Positions 33,459 to 43,422 of a stretch of DNA of 64,000 bases are shown here, one piece after another. A program made the position numbers and the translations under genes. This stretch comes from Cephalotrichum gorgonifer (Eukaryota; Ascomycota; Sordariomycetes; Microascales; Microascaceae). The stretch is from assembly GCA_900312665.1 (NCBI GenBank), contig ONZQ02000008.1:434001-498000 (forward strand), written 5' to 3'. The number at the start of each line of letters is the position of its first letter. Within the stretch, counting starts at the first letter, position 1. The notes under the pieces are model-generated. The model was not told the origin of the DNA. It saw only the letters and a program-made list of their open reading frames with translations, and ran no database searches.

Positions 33459-34402
33459 GTCGATCCTACCTGGCGATTAGCCAGGCAGATTCGACGGCAG
33501 TACCCGGAAGCATGTATCTAGTCCCAGCGGGCCCTCCAATTCCTCATCTGAATGAGTTGACGACTCGGACGTCGGCTCTAGCCCCGGCGAAATCCCCGAA
33601 GACGCCCCTGTCTAAAGCCCGCAAGACTTTGGTGGAGGCTTTCGGGGCCAGTGTCCCGGATTTGAAGGTCGTCAATAAACTCCGAAGATCCCACAAACAG
33701 CGGGCCAGGGCCGAGCGGCTCTTGAAGGACAAGGACAAGACGAATACTAAGGAATACGAGATGTTGGTGGATATGAGTGATCCTGATAGTCGGGATGGGA
33801 CCTGGGAGACGTACACACCCCCATCTTTTCAACATCACCCGGTGCCGGTTTCCATGCCACAGGTATCATCAGCAGGTGCCAATGGCAATGGGATGGAGGG
33901 GACCCGCAAAACGTACACCTCCATAGGTTACCGAAGTCACCCAGTCCCAACGTTGGGCATACCACAGCCGACAGCCGCGGAAGCCTATGTCGGCGGGCTG
34001 GATGGAGCCTGCGAATCATACGCATTCCCCGCTTCCCAGAGTAACCCGGACCCAGCTTTGCATATGGTAAACTCGACGGAAGTCGAAGGCTATGTCCATG
34101 GAGCAGATGGAATGTGCAGAATGGACAGACCACCAAGCCGTCGAACCATCACGAAATCGGCTGTACTCAAGCCCCTCCTGAGGGCAATGCGGGCTTTAGA
34201 GGCTGCGGACAAGGCACTCACAAAAGAGTATCGGAACATGCTGGCTTCTGCTTCTCCTAGGGCAAAGGACGATAGTGCAGACACTCTCCGAGTCCCCCTG
34301 AGGGATCCGGTCCTAATTTCGAGCACGCCGGTGCCCGAGGCATGTGCGGATGACACTGCCCAAGGGGTGGATGACTTCAGGAGATTCCGGACTAGGCCAT
34401 AA
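33386..34402 (+). CDS. Hypothetical protein with three to four 35-residue repeats
   Basis: 338 codons, not recognised. Residues 50-115 contain a basic helix (KVVNKLRRSHKQRARAERL). From about 138 the protein has degenerate repeats starting GTWETYTPPSF, GTRKTYTSIGY, GACESYAFPAS and GMCRMDRPPS, with internal HPVP/NPDP and a Gly/Ala spacer. A late helix resembles the first one (LLRAMRALEAADKALTKEYRNML compared with AERLLKDKDKTNTKEYEML). It could be the 3' part of the same transcription unit as the Gfd2-like gene. There is no membrane segment or signal peptide. Confidence 0.5.
   Translation: MSSDRQSLDCKPPEHAANPQPDLLGRSYLAISQADSTAVPGSMYLVPAGPPIPHLNELTTRTSALAPAKSPKTPLSKARKTLVEAFGASVPDLKVVNKLRRSHKQRARAERLLKDKDKTNTKEYEMLVDMSDPDSRDGTWETYTPPSFQHHPVPVSMPQVSSAGANGNGMEGTRKTYTSIGYRSHPVPTLGIPQPTAAEAYVGGLDGACESYAFPASQSNPDPALHMVNSTEVEGYVHGADGMCRMDRPPSRRTITKSAVLKPLLRAMRALEAADKALTKEYRNMLASASPRAKDDSADTLRVPLRDPVLISSTPVPEACADDTAQGVDDFRRFRTRP
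33797..34129 (+). repeat. Coding tandem repeat, about 102-105 bp unit
   Basis: Units begin at 33797, 33899, 34004 and (partial) 34109. Spacing is 102, 105 and 105 bases, always in frame. The clearest shared positions are G-x-x-(x)-(T/S)-Y near the start and (S/H)(H/N)P(V/D)P in the middle. Confidence 0.75.
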
Positions 34403-34741
34403 GCAAACTTGAAGAGACTGAGTCAGAGCTCTGTCATTGTAGCTGAGATGCTCCGGCCCTCTTGATCCGTCACGGCCGCTTGAGAGAGGGCCGTTGAAGC
34501 ACGTGGGCAAGGGTATTAATAACCACAGAATGTATGGCAAAGGAGACGACAGCGGTGGAGTGCGGGATGTGTTCGGATATTTTACACTCAAGTAGTGGCG
34601 ACGCGCCACAACCAAAGGGATGCTATTATCGTACAGGGAATTGCTGTGTGCTTCCGACGCCTTCTAGACTATTATACAAGCGCAGCCTCCACTCTCACCA
34701 TTACTTCTTCCCCTGGGCATTAAACCAACGGCACAGAAAGC
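34403..34741. other. Intergenic, convergent 3' regions
   Basis: 339 bases between the repeat-protein frame and frataxin. No gene or structured element seen. Confidence 0.65.
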
Positions 34742-35391
34742 TCACTGATCGGCGTCGTCATTCAGCAGCTCGATATCCGCACCCGTCTCCTCTAGTAATA
34801 AGTTACGTAGAGACGACTGATCCCTCGAGTAGAGCCAGTTGCCCACCTCGGTGCTGTTCTGGGTATCCTTCACGAAAACGTAGTCGTAGCGTTTGGGCCC
34901 TGATAGAGGGGATGATAACCAGATTTGCTTGTTCGGGGGCTGTTTGTTTATGACGTAGGTGCCAATCTGGGGGAAAGTTATCGTGAGGACTCCGGCCTGG
35001 AGTTCCCGTTTCGTTAGTAGGGTGGTTCGAAGAGAGGTGGGGATTGGCGATCTGGGGATCTGGGAGGGTAAGGGGGGTGTACCGAGAATTCCACATCCAC
35101 ATTATCGCTCTCGTCTTGTATCTCTTCGTACTTGGCGCAGATTCGATTCAGGTAGTAGTCTGAGAGCTCGTGGTATTCGTGATCGGAGAGCTCCGCTACC
35201 TCGAAGGTTGTGTGATCGGGCGCAGTGCTCTTCTCTTGGCGCGGGGCGATGTGGGTGAAGAGGCGGCGCGGGGGGGTCGATATTGAGTGTCGGACAGCAC
35301 GGGGGTGTGTGGAGAGGAGGGGAGCGCGGAGGAGGGACCGGGGGGCCCGGAGGAGGCGGGCGGGTGCCGGGAGGCGGAGAGCGGGTCGCAT
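34742..35391 (-). CDS. YFH1: Frataxin, mitochondrial iron chaperone
   Basis: Acts in Fe-S cluster assembly with the Nfs1-Isu1-Isd11 complex in the mitochondrial matrix. Two exons, 35391-35083 and 34996-34742, phase 0, give 187 residues (yeast Yfh1 has 174). A long Arg/Leu/Pro-rich presequence (about 50 residues, RRLFTHIAPRQEK at its end) precedes the fold. The acidic first helix (ELSDHEYHELSDYYLNRI, EEIQDESDNVDVEFS) provides the iron-binding ridge. The beta-sheet has AGVLTITFPQIGTYVINKQPPNKQIWLSSPLSG with the family-conserved NKQxPxxQIWLSSPxSGP, and YDYV. All key features are present. Confidence 0.96.
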
Positions 35392-35846
35392 GGTGGAGGA
35401 TTCGTTCGTTTGCGAGGTGTTTTGTGTGTTTTGTGGTTGGCGGGGTTAATCCGTGGGAGGTGTATCAGGGACGGGGTGGGTGCTCAGGTTGAGCGTCAAG
35501 GCAGTTCGCGAGAGGAATGTTTTGTAAGGTGCTGGCGGGGGATATTCCAGGGCGAAACCTGGGAATCATGCGAGAGGTGGGTTTTCTGACGTTTGAAAGC
35601 TCTCTCGTTCGTTAGCTCCGATTGAGTCTTGGCGCGCCAAGGAATTCTTCGGGTCCTGTCTCCTGTATCATTGGTGGCTCGAGCGGCTCCACTTTAGACC
35701 ATATACGTACAACATCAAGAATCTGTAGTGCAGGCGCAACACTCATTCGATCGGTCGATAAAATACCCGCGCGACCACTTTGCGATCCACGACTTCGTGT
35801 CTTCCCCCCTTGCGCCCTCCCGACACAGCCAATCTTTTCTTACGCA
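35392..35846. other. Divergent promoter region of frataxin and a small mitochondrial protein
   Basis: 455 bases. A G-rich segment flanks the frataxin start. The plus-strand frame of the next gene is open from 35622, but its translation there is not family-like, so the ATG at 35847 is preferred. Confidence 0.55.
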
Positions 35847-36418
35847 ATGCTCTCGACGCTTGCCAGGCGCACCGCCTTCACGGCCGCCGCGGCGCCGAAA
35901 CGTCCCCCGCTCACGGTCTTCACGAACCCGTACCAGCCGAAGAAAGTATGGCCGCCCGACTACGCGCAGCTCTCGTTCCAGGAGCAGCTGCGCTTCGAGA
36001 AGAAGTACAAGCGCAGGGTGATGCTGGCGTGCGCCAGGCCGAGGTGGGACAAGGGCGTCAAGCTGGCACAGCTGGTGACCGTAGTGGGTGCGTTTCCCCC
36101 AATCCACAGAATGGACCTCCGGATCAAATCGGCCGGGGAACTAGGGAGAACTGACATTTTCGCAGGTGTGGTGGGGTGGCTGGTGTTCTTTTCAGAGTTG
36201 GAGTTCTATGGGAAGAGCTATAAGCCGAGTGAGGAGGTGAGTCGAGGCGGCCCGTTTCGTTCGGCGGAGAGGGAGTGGAACTAACTTCTTGGTGCACGCA
36301 GATTGGGAAGAGTGTCGGTACGATATTCGGCATCTTCTCCGAGGAGAACCGGTACGACCGCAACCCGGACGGGTTGAACACTAATACCGAGCCTCGAAAG
36401 CCTAACCCGCGAGGTTGA
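35847..36418 (+). CDS. Small single-span, probably mitochondrial protein of unknown function
   Basis: Three exons, 35847-36087, 36166-36236 and 36302-36418, close to 142 residues. The start MLSTLARRTAFTAAAAPKR is a good presequence. A basic helix (FEKKYKRRVMLACARPRWDKG) leads into one hydrophobic span formed across exons 1-2 (LAQLVTVVGVVGWLVFF). The tail has a conserved-looking IGKSVGTIFGIFSEENRY and ends in a polar, Pro/Asn-rich stretch. Layout suggests an inner membrane protein with a small intermembrane or matrix tail. I do not recognise the family. Confidence 0.75.
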
Positions 36419-36671
36419 AGGGCCGGCCCCCGGCACCGGAGGAAGCCTTGTTCGAGTATTAACTGGCGGAGAGGATATGCATCATAACGGAGTTTAACGT
36501 GTTGGAATACCCGGTATTTATCGGCATAGGGTGGATAGAAGTCTATAATCATCGTAGAACAAAAAATGCCAGAAATCCCATCTCATATTCCCGGGGAGTG
36601 TTTTTACTCCCTCTCCCATATTCCCCCCAAACCCGTACTCCTCATGGTATCAAAAGTGCACAACTCGGCCT

Positions 36672-37327
36672 TCACCTCGCAGGCCACCCAAAGTTCGTAG
36701 CCATCCCCAGGCCGGCCCCCAGGCCGGTCGCCCTACCCTCGTTAACCGGCCTCTTCGCGACTGCGCCCTGCGCCCTCACGCCCGCGACGATGCGGTCCAG
36801 GTTCGTCTCGATGACGACGCCGCCCACGATCATCTCGCTCAGCGCGGCGTGCAGCGTCTCGAAGTTGAAGATCAGGTCCAGTTCGCACACGTTCTCGAAC
36901 AGCCTGTCCAGCGACTCGACGTAGACCTGTATGAGGTCGATGAGGGCGAGGGGCGACTCGGTGGCGGTGGATATGACTATGAAGAAGAGGGTGGCGTAGT
37001 TGCGGTAGGTCACGAGGGAGGGGACGTCGTTCTGCTCCTCGGGGGAGGAGGAGGTGGTGGATGTGCCCGAGGCGGCGAGGAGGGGCGGGAGGGGGAGGAA
37101 GTTGCAGGAGCCCGTGGGGCGGTTGGAGACTAGGGTGAAGATTTCCGAGATGAGGCGCTGCTGCATGGTTGTGTCCTGGGGTGTGTGTTAGTGTTTGAGG
37201 CGTTTGTGGGAGGAGCTGGCAGGAGCTGGGGAGGAAGCTCGGGTTGGGGGCGCCTTACGAGCTGGGTGTAGAATTTGGTCAGGCGCGGTTGGCCCGACCC
37301 GTTGAATACCAGGAACGCGTTTATCAT
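36672..37327 (-). CDS. APS3: AP-3 adaptor complex sigma subunit
   Basis: Small subunit of the AP-3 coat that sorts cargo from Golgi/endosome to vacuole. Two exons, 37327-37259 and 37175-36672, phase 0, give 190 residues. Typical sigma features are MINAFLVFNGSGQPRLTKFY, RNYATLFFIVISTATESPLALIDLIQVYVESLDRLFENVCELDLIFNF and the helix LHAALSEMIVGGVVIETN. As in AP-3 sigma, a non-conserved loop (TSTTSSSPEEQND) lies between the first strands and RNYATL. The C-terminal Gly/Ala-rich tail is fungal. The IQ-VYVESLD block distinguishes it from AP-1/AP-2 sigma, although the symbol rests on memory of the family. Confidence 0.93.
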
Positions 37328-38140
37328 GATGGCTGGCAGTGTCCTGGAAGTTCCATCTGCTCCTATAGCAGGGAGATCACACGAGAGGTTTGGCCGTGGA
37401 GGGTGGGCTGTACGACGAAGCAATGCGCAGCGGTGATACGGGAGACCCGGGTGGGGCCGGCTGGCAGCAAATGTGGGGTGTTGTCACACCAGGCCATGCA
37501 GAATGGTCGCAGTGTTAGCTACCTCGAAGGATCTTAGTCAGCTTGATAATTACCTGAAAGTACCTTGCGTCTGGGGGTCCGAAGGATCCTGTGAACCTCA
37601 AAGCTTGTTGAGCAAGCCTCAGCTATCAGCTCTGGCCGGGGTCGATGGATCACTTTGGTGTCTCCGGCCCTACACTTAGGGTATGCAGCGGTCTTTGCTG
37701 TAAAACCTCCCATCCCGTCCCTAGTTGCTGGGAGCAGACAGACGCAGAGTACAATCCAGTATTTCTGCGGCTTCCATTCTACATACGGTGGAATAGCTCC
37801 CGTACAGACCCTCACTCCCACCTCTCTTCTACATAGAATCATATATTAGTTGGAGGCCTTGATATGCCACTCTGGAGGCTGGCTCTTCACAATCCTGGCG
37901 TACGCTGTGACTACAACCGTCAAGCCACTCCGCCACAAATATAGGTTGGAATCTAATGAAACCGCGGGGTTCTTGCCCCGCACCTGAGTCATCCCCCCTG
38001 CTGCCCCTCCAAAGTGTGGCGTTGCGACAGCAAAACCCACCCACACCACACCGGGTCCTGTCTTCGGAGTTTCATAGTCGCTCCGACACAAAAACACCTT
38101 CCCTTGACAAGTCACCGTATATCACCAAATATCCGCCAAG
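37328..38140. other. Divergent promoter region of AP-3 sigma and leucyl-tRNA synthetase
   Basis: 813 bases; no gene supported. Two overlapping short frames near 37640-37850 have no family resemblance. Confidence 0.65.
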
Positions 38141-41100
38141 ATGGAAGGCGCAAGCTCGAAGACCAAGGAGCTCAAGGGCGTAAGACGCCCAATCGAACCG
38201 CATTTGTTCGCCCTTTACCCCGCCAAACCCCGCTAACATCCTCCCCCGCCTAGACCGAGAAGCGAGATGCCATCACCTCCTGGGAGCGGGAGTGCCAGGC
38301 AGTAAGTCAGGCCCCACGATCCTTGCCGAAGCTCCTCGATTTCGAAACCGAAGCTGACCGCCGCAGAAATGGGAAAAAGAGGGTGTGTTTGAGGTCAACC
38401 CGCCTTCGATTGACGACATCCCCCTGGCTTCCATGTCCGGTGCCGAACTACGCGAGAAGCAGCCCAGATGGCACGGAAACATCGCGTACCCTTACATGGT
38501 ATGATAATCCAATATACGGCAGCCCGGAGTGGTGGCATGGCCCGGAAAGGTGGTGGCTAATATAAGGACTCAGAACGGCGCCCTCCATGCCGGCCACTCG
38601 TTCTCCATATCCAAAGTAGAGTTCCAGGCGGGTGTGGCTCGCCTCCAGGGAAAGACGGCCATGTTCCCCATGGGATTCCACTGTACTGGCATGCCCATCA
38701 AGGCCTGCGCCGACAAGCTTGTCAATGAGATCGCGAAGTTCGGCCGTAACTTCGAGAACTACAAGGAAGAGGACGAAGCGCCCGAGCCGGTGAAGGCCGC
38801 CGCTGCGCCCAAGTTGGACCCGACCAAGTTCAAGGCTACCAAGGGAAAGGCTGCCGCGAAGAACGTCAAGGCGAAGTATCAGTTCCAGATCATGCAGTCG
38901 ATCGGCATTCCGACCGAGGACATCCACCAGTTCGCCGACCCGAACCACTGGATCACCTTTTTCTCTCCCCTCGCCCAGCGCGACCTCAAGAGCTTCGGTG
39001 CCCGCATCGATTGGAGGCGGAGCTTTGTCACTACTGACCTAAACCCGTTCTATGACAGCTTTGTCCGCTGGCATATGAGGAAACTGAAGCAGGAAGGGAG
39101 GATAAAGTTCGGAAAGCGGTACACTATTTATTCTATCAAGGATGGACAGCCCTGTCTCGATCACGACCGCTCGTCGGGAGAGGCTATCAACCCCCAGGAG
39201 GTTAGATTCCCTGACTGCTCGCACCTCCCGCCACTCGCGCTAACATTCCTCCGGTAGTACGTTGCCATCAAGCTCAAGGTTCTCGAGTGGGCCCCCAAGG
39301 CTGCGGAAGCAGTGAAAGACAAGGTACCGGAGGGCGCTAGTGTCTTCTTGGTCCCCGCTACTCTCAGGCCGGAGACCATGTACGGCCAAACCTGCTGCTT
39401 CGTCGGCCCGAAGCTCAAGTACGGCGTGTATCGCGCTTCAGAGAAGGAGTACTTCGTCATTACTGAGAGGGCAGCCAGGAATATGGCGTACCAGGGGATC
39501 TTCGAGTCAAACGGTGTCATCAAGAAGGTCGCGGAGATCGAAGGCTCAGAATTGATCGGATCCGTCATCCACGCCCCCCTTTCGCTATACCCGGAGATCA
39601 GGGTGCTGCCTATGGAGACTGTCCTCGCATCCAAGGGCACTGGTGTCGTCACCTGTGTTCCCTCGGACAGCCCCGATGACTATGCCACAGTTGCAGATCT
39701 GGCAAAGAAGCCGGAGTACTACGGCATCGAGAAGGAATGGGTCGATAAGGAGATCATCCCTCTCATCCAGACCCCCTCGTATGGTGACAAGTGTGCCGAG
39801 TTCCTAGTAAAGGAGCTCAAGATCTCCTCGCCCAAGGATACGGTACAGCTCGCGAAGGTGAAGGAACTCTCGTACAAGGAGGGCTTCTACCAGGGTGTCA
39901 TGAAGGTCGGAGACTTCGCCGGAGAGAAGGTCGAGGTTGCCAAACCCAAGGTCCGACAGCAACTCATTGACGCCGGCGACGCATTCGTTTATTCTGAACC
40001 TGAGGGATTGGTCATCTCTCGATCTGGAGACGAGTGTATCGTGGCCATGATGGACCAGTGGTTCATCGAGTACGGCGAGGAGGAGTGGAAGAAGACTGCT
40101 CTCGACTACGTGGAGAACGGGTTGAACACATACTCGGCTGAGGCGAAGAATGCCTTCGAGGGTGTCCTCAACTGGCTGAAAGACTGGGCCGTTAGCCGAA
40201 ACTTCGGTCTCGGAAGTAGACTTCCTTGGGATGAGAAGGTCTTGGTCGAGAGTCTCTCGGACAGCACCATCTACATGGCCTACTACACCGTGTGCAATGT
40301 AAGCTACCCAGATTCACGATTGTTCCCCCCCCTTTAAAGAAAATAGCTAACGTAAGATTGCCAGCTTTTGCATACCGATATTTACGGCAAGGTTAAGGGA
40401 CCCGCGAATGTTGAAGCGGCCCAGATGACCGACGAGGTTTGGGACTACATCTTTGCCCGGCGCGAGTGGGATGAGACTATTGTCGAGATTTCCGAGATCC
40501 CCAAGCGCACTCTAGAGACGATGCGCAGGTCATTCGAGTACTTCTACCCAGTTGATATTCGTGTCTCCGGCCGGGATTTGATCCCGAACCACTTGACTGT
40601 AAGTTTCAACTCTCAAAGTATACCCCTTTTCACCTTTTCAGGCCTAACTTGGACTAGTTCTGCCTTTACAACCATATTGCCATGTTTTCGCGAGAGTACT
40701 GGCCGAGGTCTATCCGTGCCAACGGCCACCTGATGCTGAACGGCGAAAAGATGGCAAAGTCGACTGGCAACTTCCTAACCCTCAGCGATCTTGTCGCCAA
40801 ATACGGTGCCGACGCAGCACGTATCGCCCTAGCGGATGCTGGAGATTCCATCTCGGACGCAAACTTCGACGAGGACGTCGCCGACAACAGCATCCTTCGA
40901 CTCTACACCCTTCGGGAGTGGTGCGAGGAGACGGTGAACCATGCGACTCTGCGGACCGGCGAGCTCAACTCGTACCAGGACCGGTTCTTCGAGAACGAGA
41001 TGAACGCCGCTGCCGTGGAGGCCATCTCGCAGTACGAGGCCACGAACTACAAGCTCGCGCTTAAGGCCGCCCTGTACGACCTCTCCGCTGCCCGCGACTT

Positions 41101-41839
41101 CTACAGGGAGGCGTGTATCGCAAGTTCCATCCCCCTCCACGCTGGCCTAGTTGAGAAGTGGACGAAGCTGCTCGCTCTCCTCCTCCTCCCAATCACGCCC
41201 CACTTCTCTGAGTACCTCTGGGTCAAGATCCTCAAGCAGGAGACATCAATCCACAAGGAAACGTTCCCCAAGGTCCCCGCCGTGGACCCCGTCCTGTCGG
41301 CCGCAAGGGAGTACATCAAGGAGACGGCCTCCAACGTCAACTCGGCCGAGAGTGCGCAGCTAAGGAAGAAGGCGAAGGGCAAGACGACGACGTTCGACCC
41401 TAAGAAGCCCAAGAAGCTCACCATCTGCGTCAGCAGCACCTTCCCCACCTGGCAGGAGAAGTACGTCGATCTCCTGCGCGAGATGTGGGATGTTTCGTTG
41501 AACACCGTGAACGACAAGGACCTGAACGGCAAGATTGGAAAGATGGGCGAGATGAAGAAGGCGATGCCTTTCGTTCAGTCGCTGAAGAAGCGCCTCGCGG
41601 GCGGTGAGCCTGTCACCCAGGTGCTCGACAGGAAGCTCTCGTTCGACGAGGTCGAGATCCTGACGCAGATGGTTCCCGGACTGAAGAGGTCGGCGGGGCT
41701 GAAGGAGGTTGAGATCCTCCTAGTCAAGGAGGAGGGCAAGAAGGTGGTTGACTTGGAGGGTAAGGAGGTGGCTCTGCCGGTTTCCGTGGAGAATGCGGTG
41801 CCGGGATCTCCCGTGTTCTACTTTGAGAACGTGGAGTAG
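38141..41839 (+). CDS. CDC60: Cytosolic leucyl-tRNA synthetase
   Basis: Charges tRNA-Leu in the cytosol. Seven exons: 38141-38179, 38254-38301, 38367-38498, 38574-39200, 39258-40298, 40365-40598 and 40658-41839, all joined in phase 0, give 1,100 residues (yeast Cdc60 has 1,090). The class I signature HIGH appears as HAGH (78-81, in PYMNGALHAGHSFS, split by intron 3). FPMGFHCTGMPIKA and the editing domain TLRPETMYGQTCCFV follow, with TGVVTCVPSDSPDDYATV, then the tRNA-synthetase core and KMSKS as KMAKS (738-742). The archaeal/eukaryal C-terminal extension follows and contains a Lys-rich linker (RKKAKGKTTTFDPKKPKK). Introns cluster at the 5' end, as usual in fungi. Confidence 0.97.
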
Positions 41840-42453
41840 GTGATAGTGTGGAGCTAGGATGGGCTTCCTTGCCCTTTGTGCCTTTTAAGAAAGCCTGGGA
41901 TGTACGTATGTTACGTAGCTAGATAGAAAGCCAAAGAAGAAAAAAAAATCGGAGCGGGCTAGAGCTGATCACTGAGCTTCATTCTCATTCATGCATTATC
42001 GAGATCTATCTGATAGAAGGTGGTATCAGGGGCAAACTGTTCTTAGCAGTCCTGATTACATCGAAGGGACACCCTGCGCCTCTAACGCAACAACGGCTTA
42101 AGCCGTGGCGTAACCCCTGCTGGACATCATTTGGGTACAACTTGATCCCTAAATGGCTCGCTAGCGCGAGTATCGTATCCTTCGTCGGCGCGGCCCCGCA
42201 GACCAATATCTCCGTGGCCTCTCCCTTGGATGGGGAGCTCCCAGGAGGTATTGGGTCTGTGCTGCTCGGCGCGGCGCGGCGTATCCACGATCCCGGAGAA
42301 GGCGTGAACTTTTCACTACCACGAAGTCCTAGTCGTCGATACTCTCAGGGGCGGGGTGCTAGTTCCGGTTCCGCGGGCCGGAATCGAACCCGGATCACCG
42401 CGTGGATCGTAATCGTTGGGAATAATACGTGTTGTCATGCTCGCCAAGGGCAC
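41840..42453. other. Intergenic, convergent 3' regions with a tRNA-like B box
   Basis: 614 bases. Poly-A run at 41939-41948 shortly after the leucyl-tRNA synthetase stop. It contains the isolated B-box-like site described separately. No protein gene seen. Confidence 0.6.
42380..42390 (-). promoter_or_regulatory. Isolated Pol III B-box match (tRNA relic or extra TFIIIC site)
   Basis: The minus strand reads GGTTCGATTCC, an exact match to the tRNA B box. It sits in a tRNA-3'-end-like context (CCGGGTTCGATTCCGGCCCGCGG). The T stem pairs only partly. No matching 5' acceptor strand or A box was found upstream, so this is not a functional tRNA gene. Confidence 0.45.
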
Positions 42454-42774
42454 TTAGGCGGCAACGGAGACGGGAGCAGCGGAGTCATTCCCAGGAGGCG
42501 GGGGCAAATCATCCTAAAGGATTGTCAGCATGATTGATCCTCTCCCCTGTCGTTAAACATTCCCTAGAGACTGGAAACGTACAAGATCGAATATGACCCG
42601 AATCATAAGGCTACAGCTGGGGCAGACAGCGATATCCTCGCTGTCCCGCAGGTCGTCGATGCCGATCTGGAAGCGGTCGCCGCAGGGGCAGGGGTAGGTG
42701 TAGAGCTGGAGGTCTGGGTCGAACGTCATGTCCTCGATTTCGATTTCGTCGTAGATGGCGAGGTCGTCGGACAT
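42454..42774 (-). CDS. DPH3: Diphthamide biosynthesis protein 3 (Kti11), CSL zinc finger
   Basis: Electron donor for Dph1-Dph2 in the first step of diphthamide synthesis on eEF2, and partner of Elongator. Two exons, 42774-42583 and 42513-42454, phase 0, give 83 residues (family about 82). The zinc site is complete: YPCPCGDRF and AVCPSCSLMIRV supply the four cysteines. IYDEIEIEDMTFDPDLQLY at the start is diagnostic. The second exon gives DDLPPPPGNDSAAP and a short Val/Ala end. The gene is divergent to the ABC transporter. Confidence 0.97.
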
Positions 42775-43422
42775 TTTGGCGGTAGGGATGACTTGCTTTA
42801 CCTGTGGTTTCGATGTGCCTAGTAGGGTGAGGGCGTTCGATACGCAAGGGTCTCGTTTTCTTTGTAAAGAGTGAGGCGAGGCGAGAGGCAAGCGTGGTGT
42901 GGGTCTGGAGGGGAAAGAAAAAAATGTGGATTTTCGTTTTGTCAAGGTCGCTGGTTGCACACTATTACCCCGCGATTGTGGCTGATCCCGCATCTACCCG
43001 CCACCTGAGGCTTGACACCCCACAGCACGGGCTTAGTTCAATCACATGCCGATCAGCAGTGACGTCCGAACTCTCGGTTCCCAGCTTCGCTCGGCGGCCG
43101 AGGACTTGCCGTGTTTGACGTACTCGCATGGTTGGGATGGACAAGCTACCTCGAACTGACACAATTCCCGCCACGAAGCTTCCCCTACAAACCCATGAGG
43201 ATGGGTGCGTCGCGGAATTGCTACCACTACGATTTTCCTAACCTTTAGATCTCGGCTTTATTGTACTTTGTGTACCTTCGCATAGCATCGCTTGTTCTCT
43301 CACTCACCCTTCCTTCACCTCACATGCGCCGCCCTTGAGGTCCGGTAATATCCACTTCCGACAACCTCCCGGACCACACCTCCTCTCTCCCTCGACGACT
43401 CCAGACATACCGTGGCCTAACC
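42775..43422. other. Divergent promoter region of DPH3 and the ABC transporter
   Basis: 648 bases. A pyrimidine-rich stretch (43290-43410) precedes the ABC transporter ATG, as is common upstream of fungal start codons. No gene seen. Confidence 0.6.

Noticed and set aside
42361..42450. Possible minus-strand tRNA gene
   Set aside because: Only the T arm and 3' side resemble a tRNA; no 5' acceptor strand, D arm or anticodon stem could be paired. Kept only as an orphan B box.
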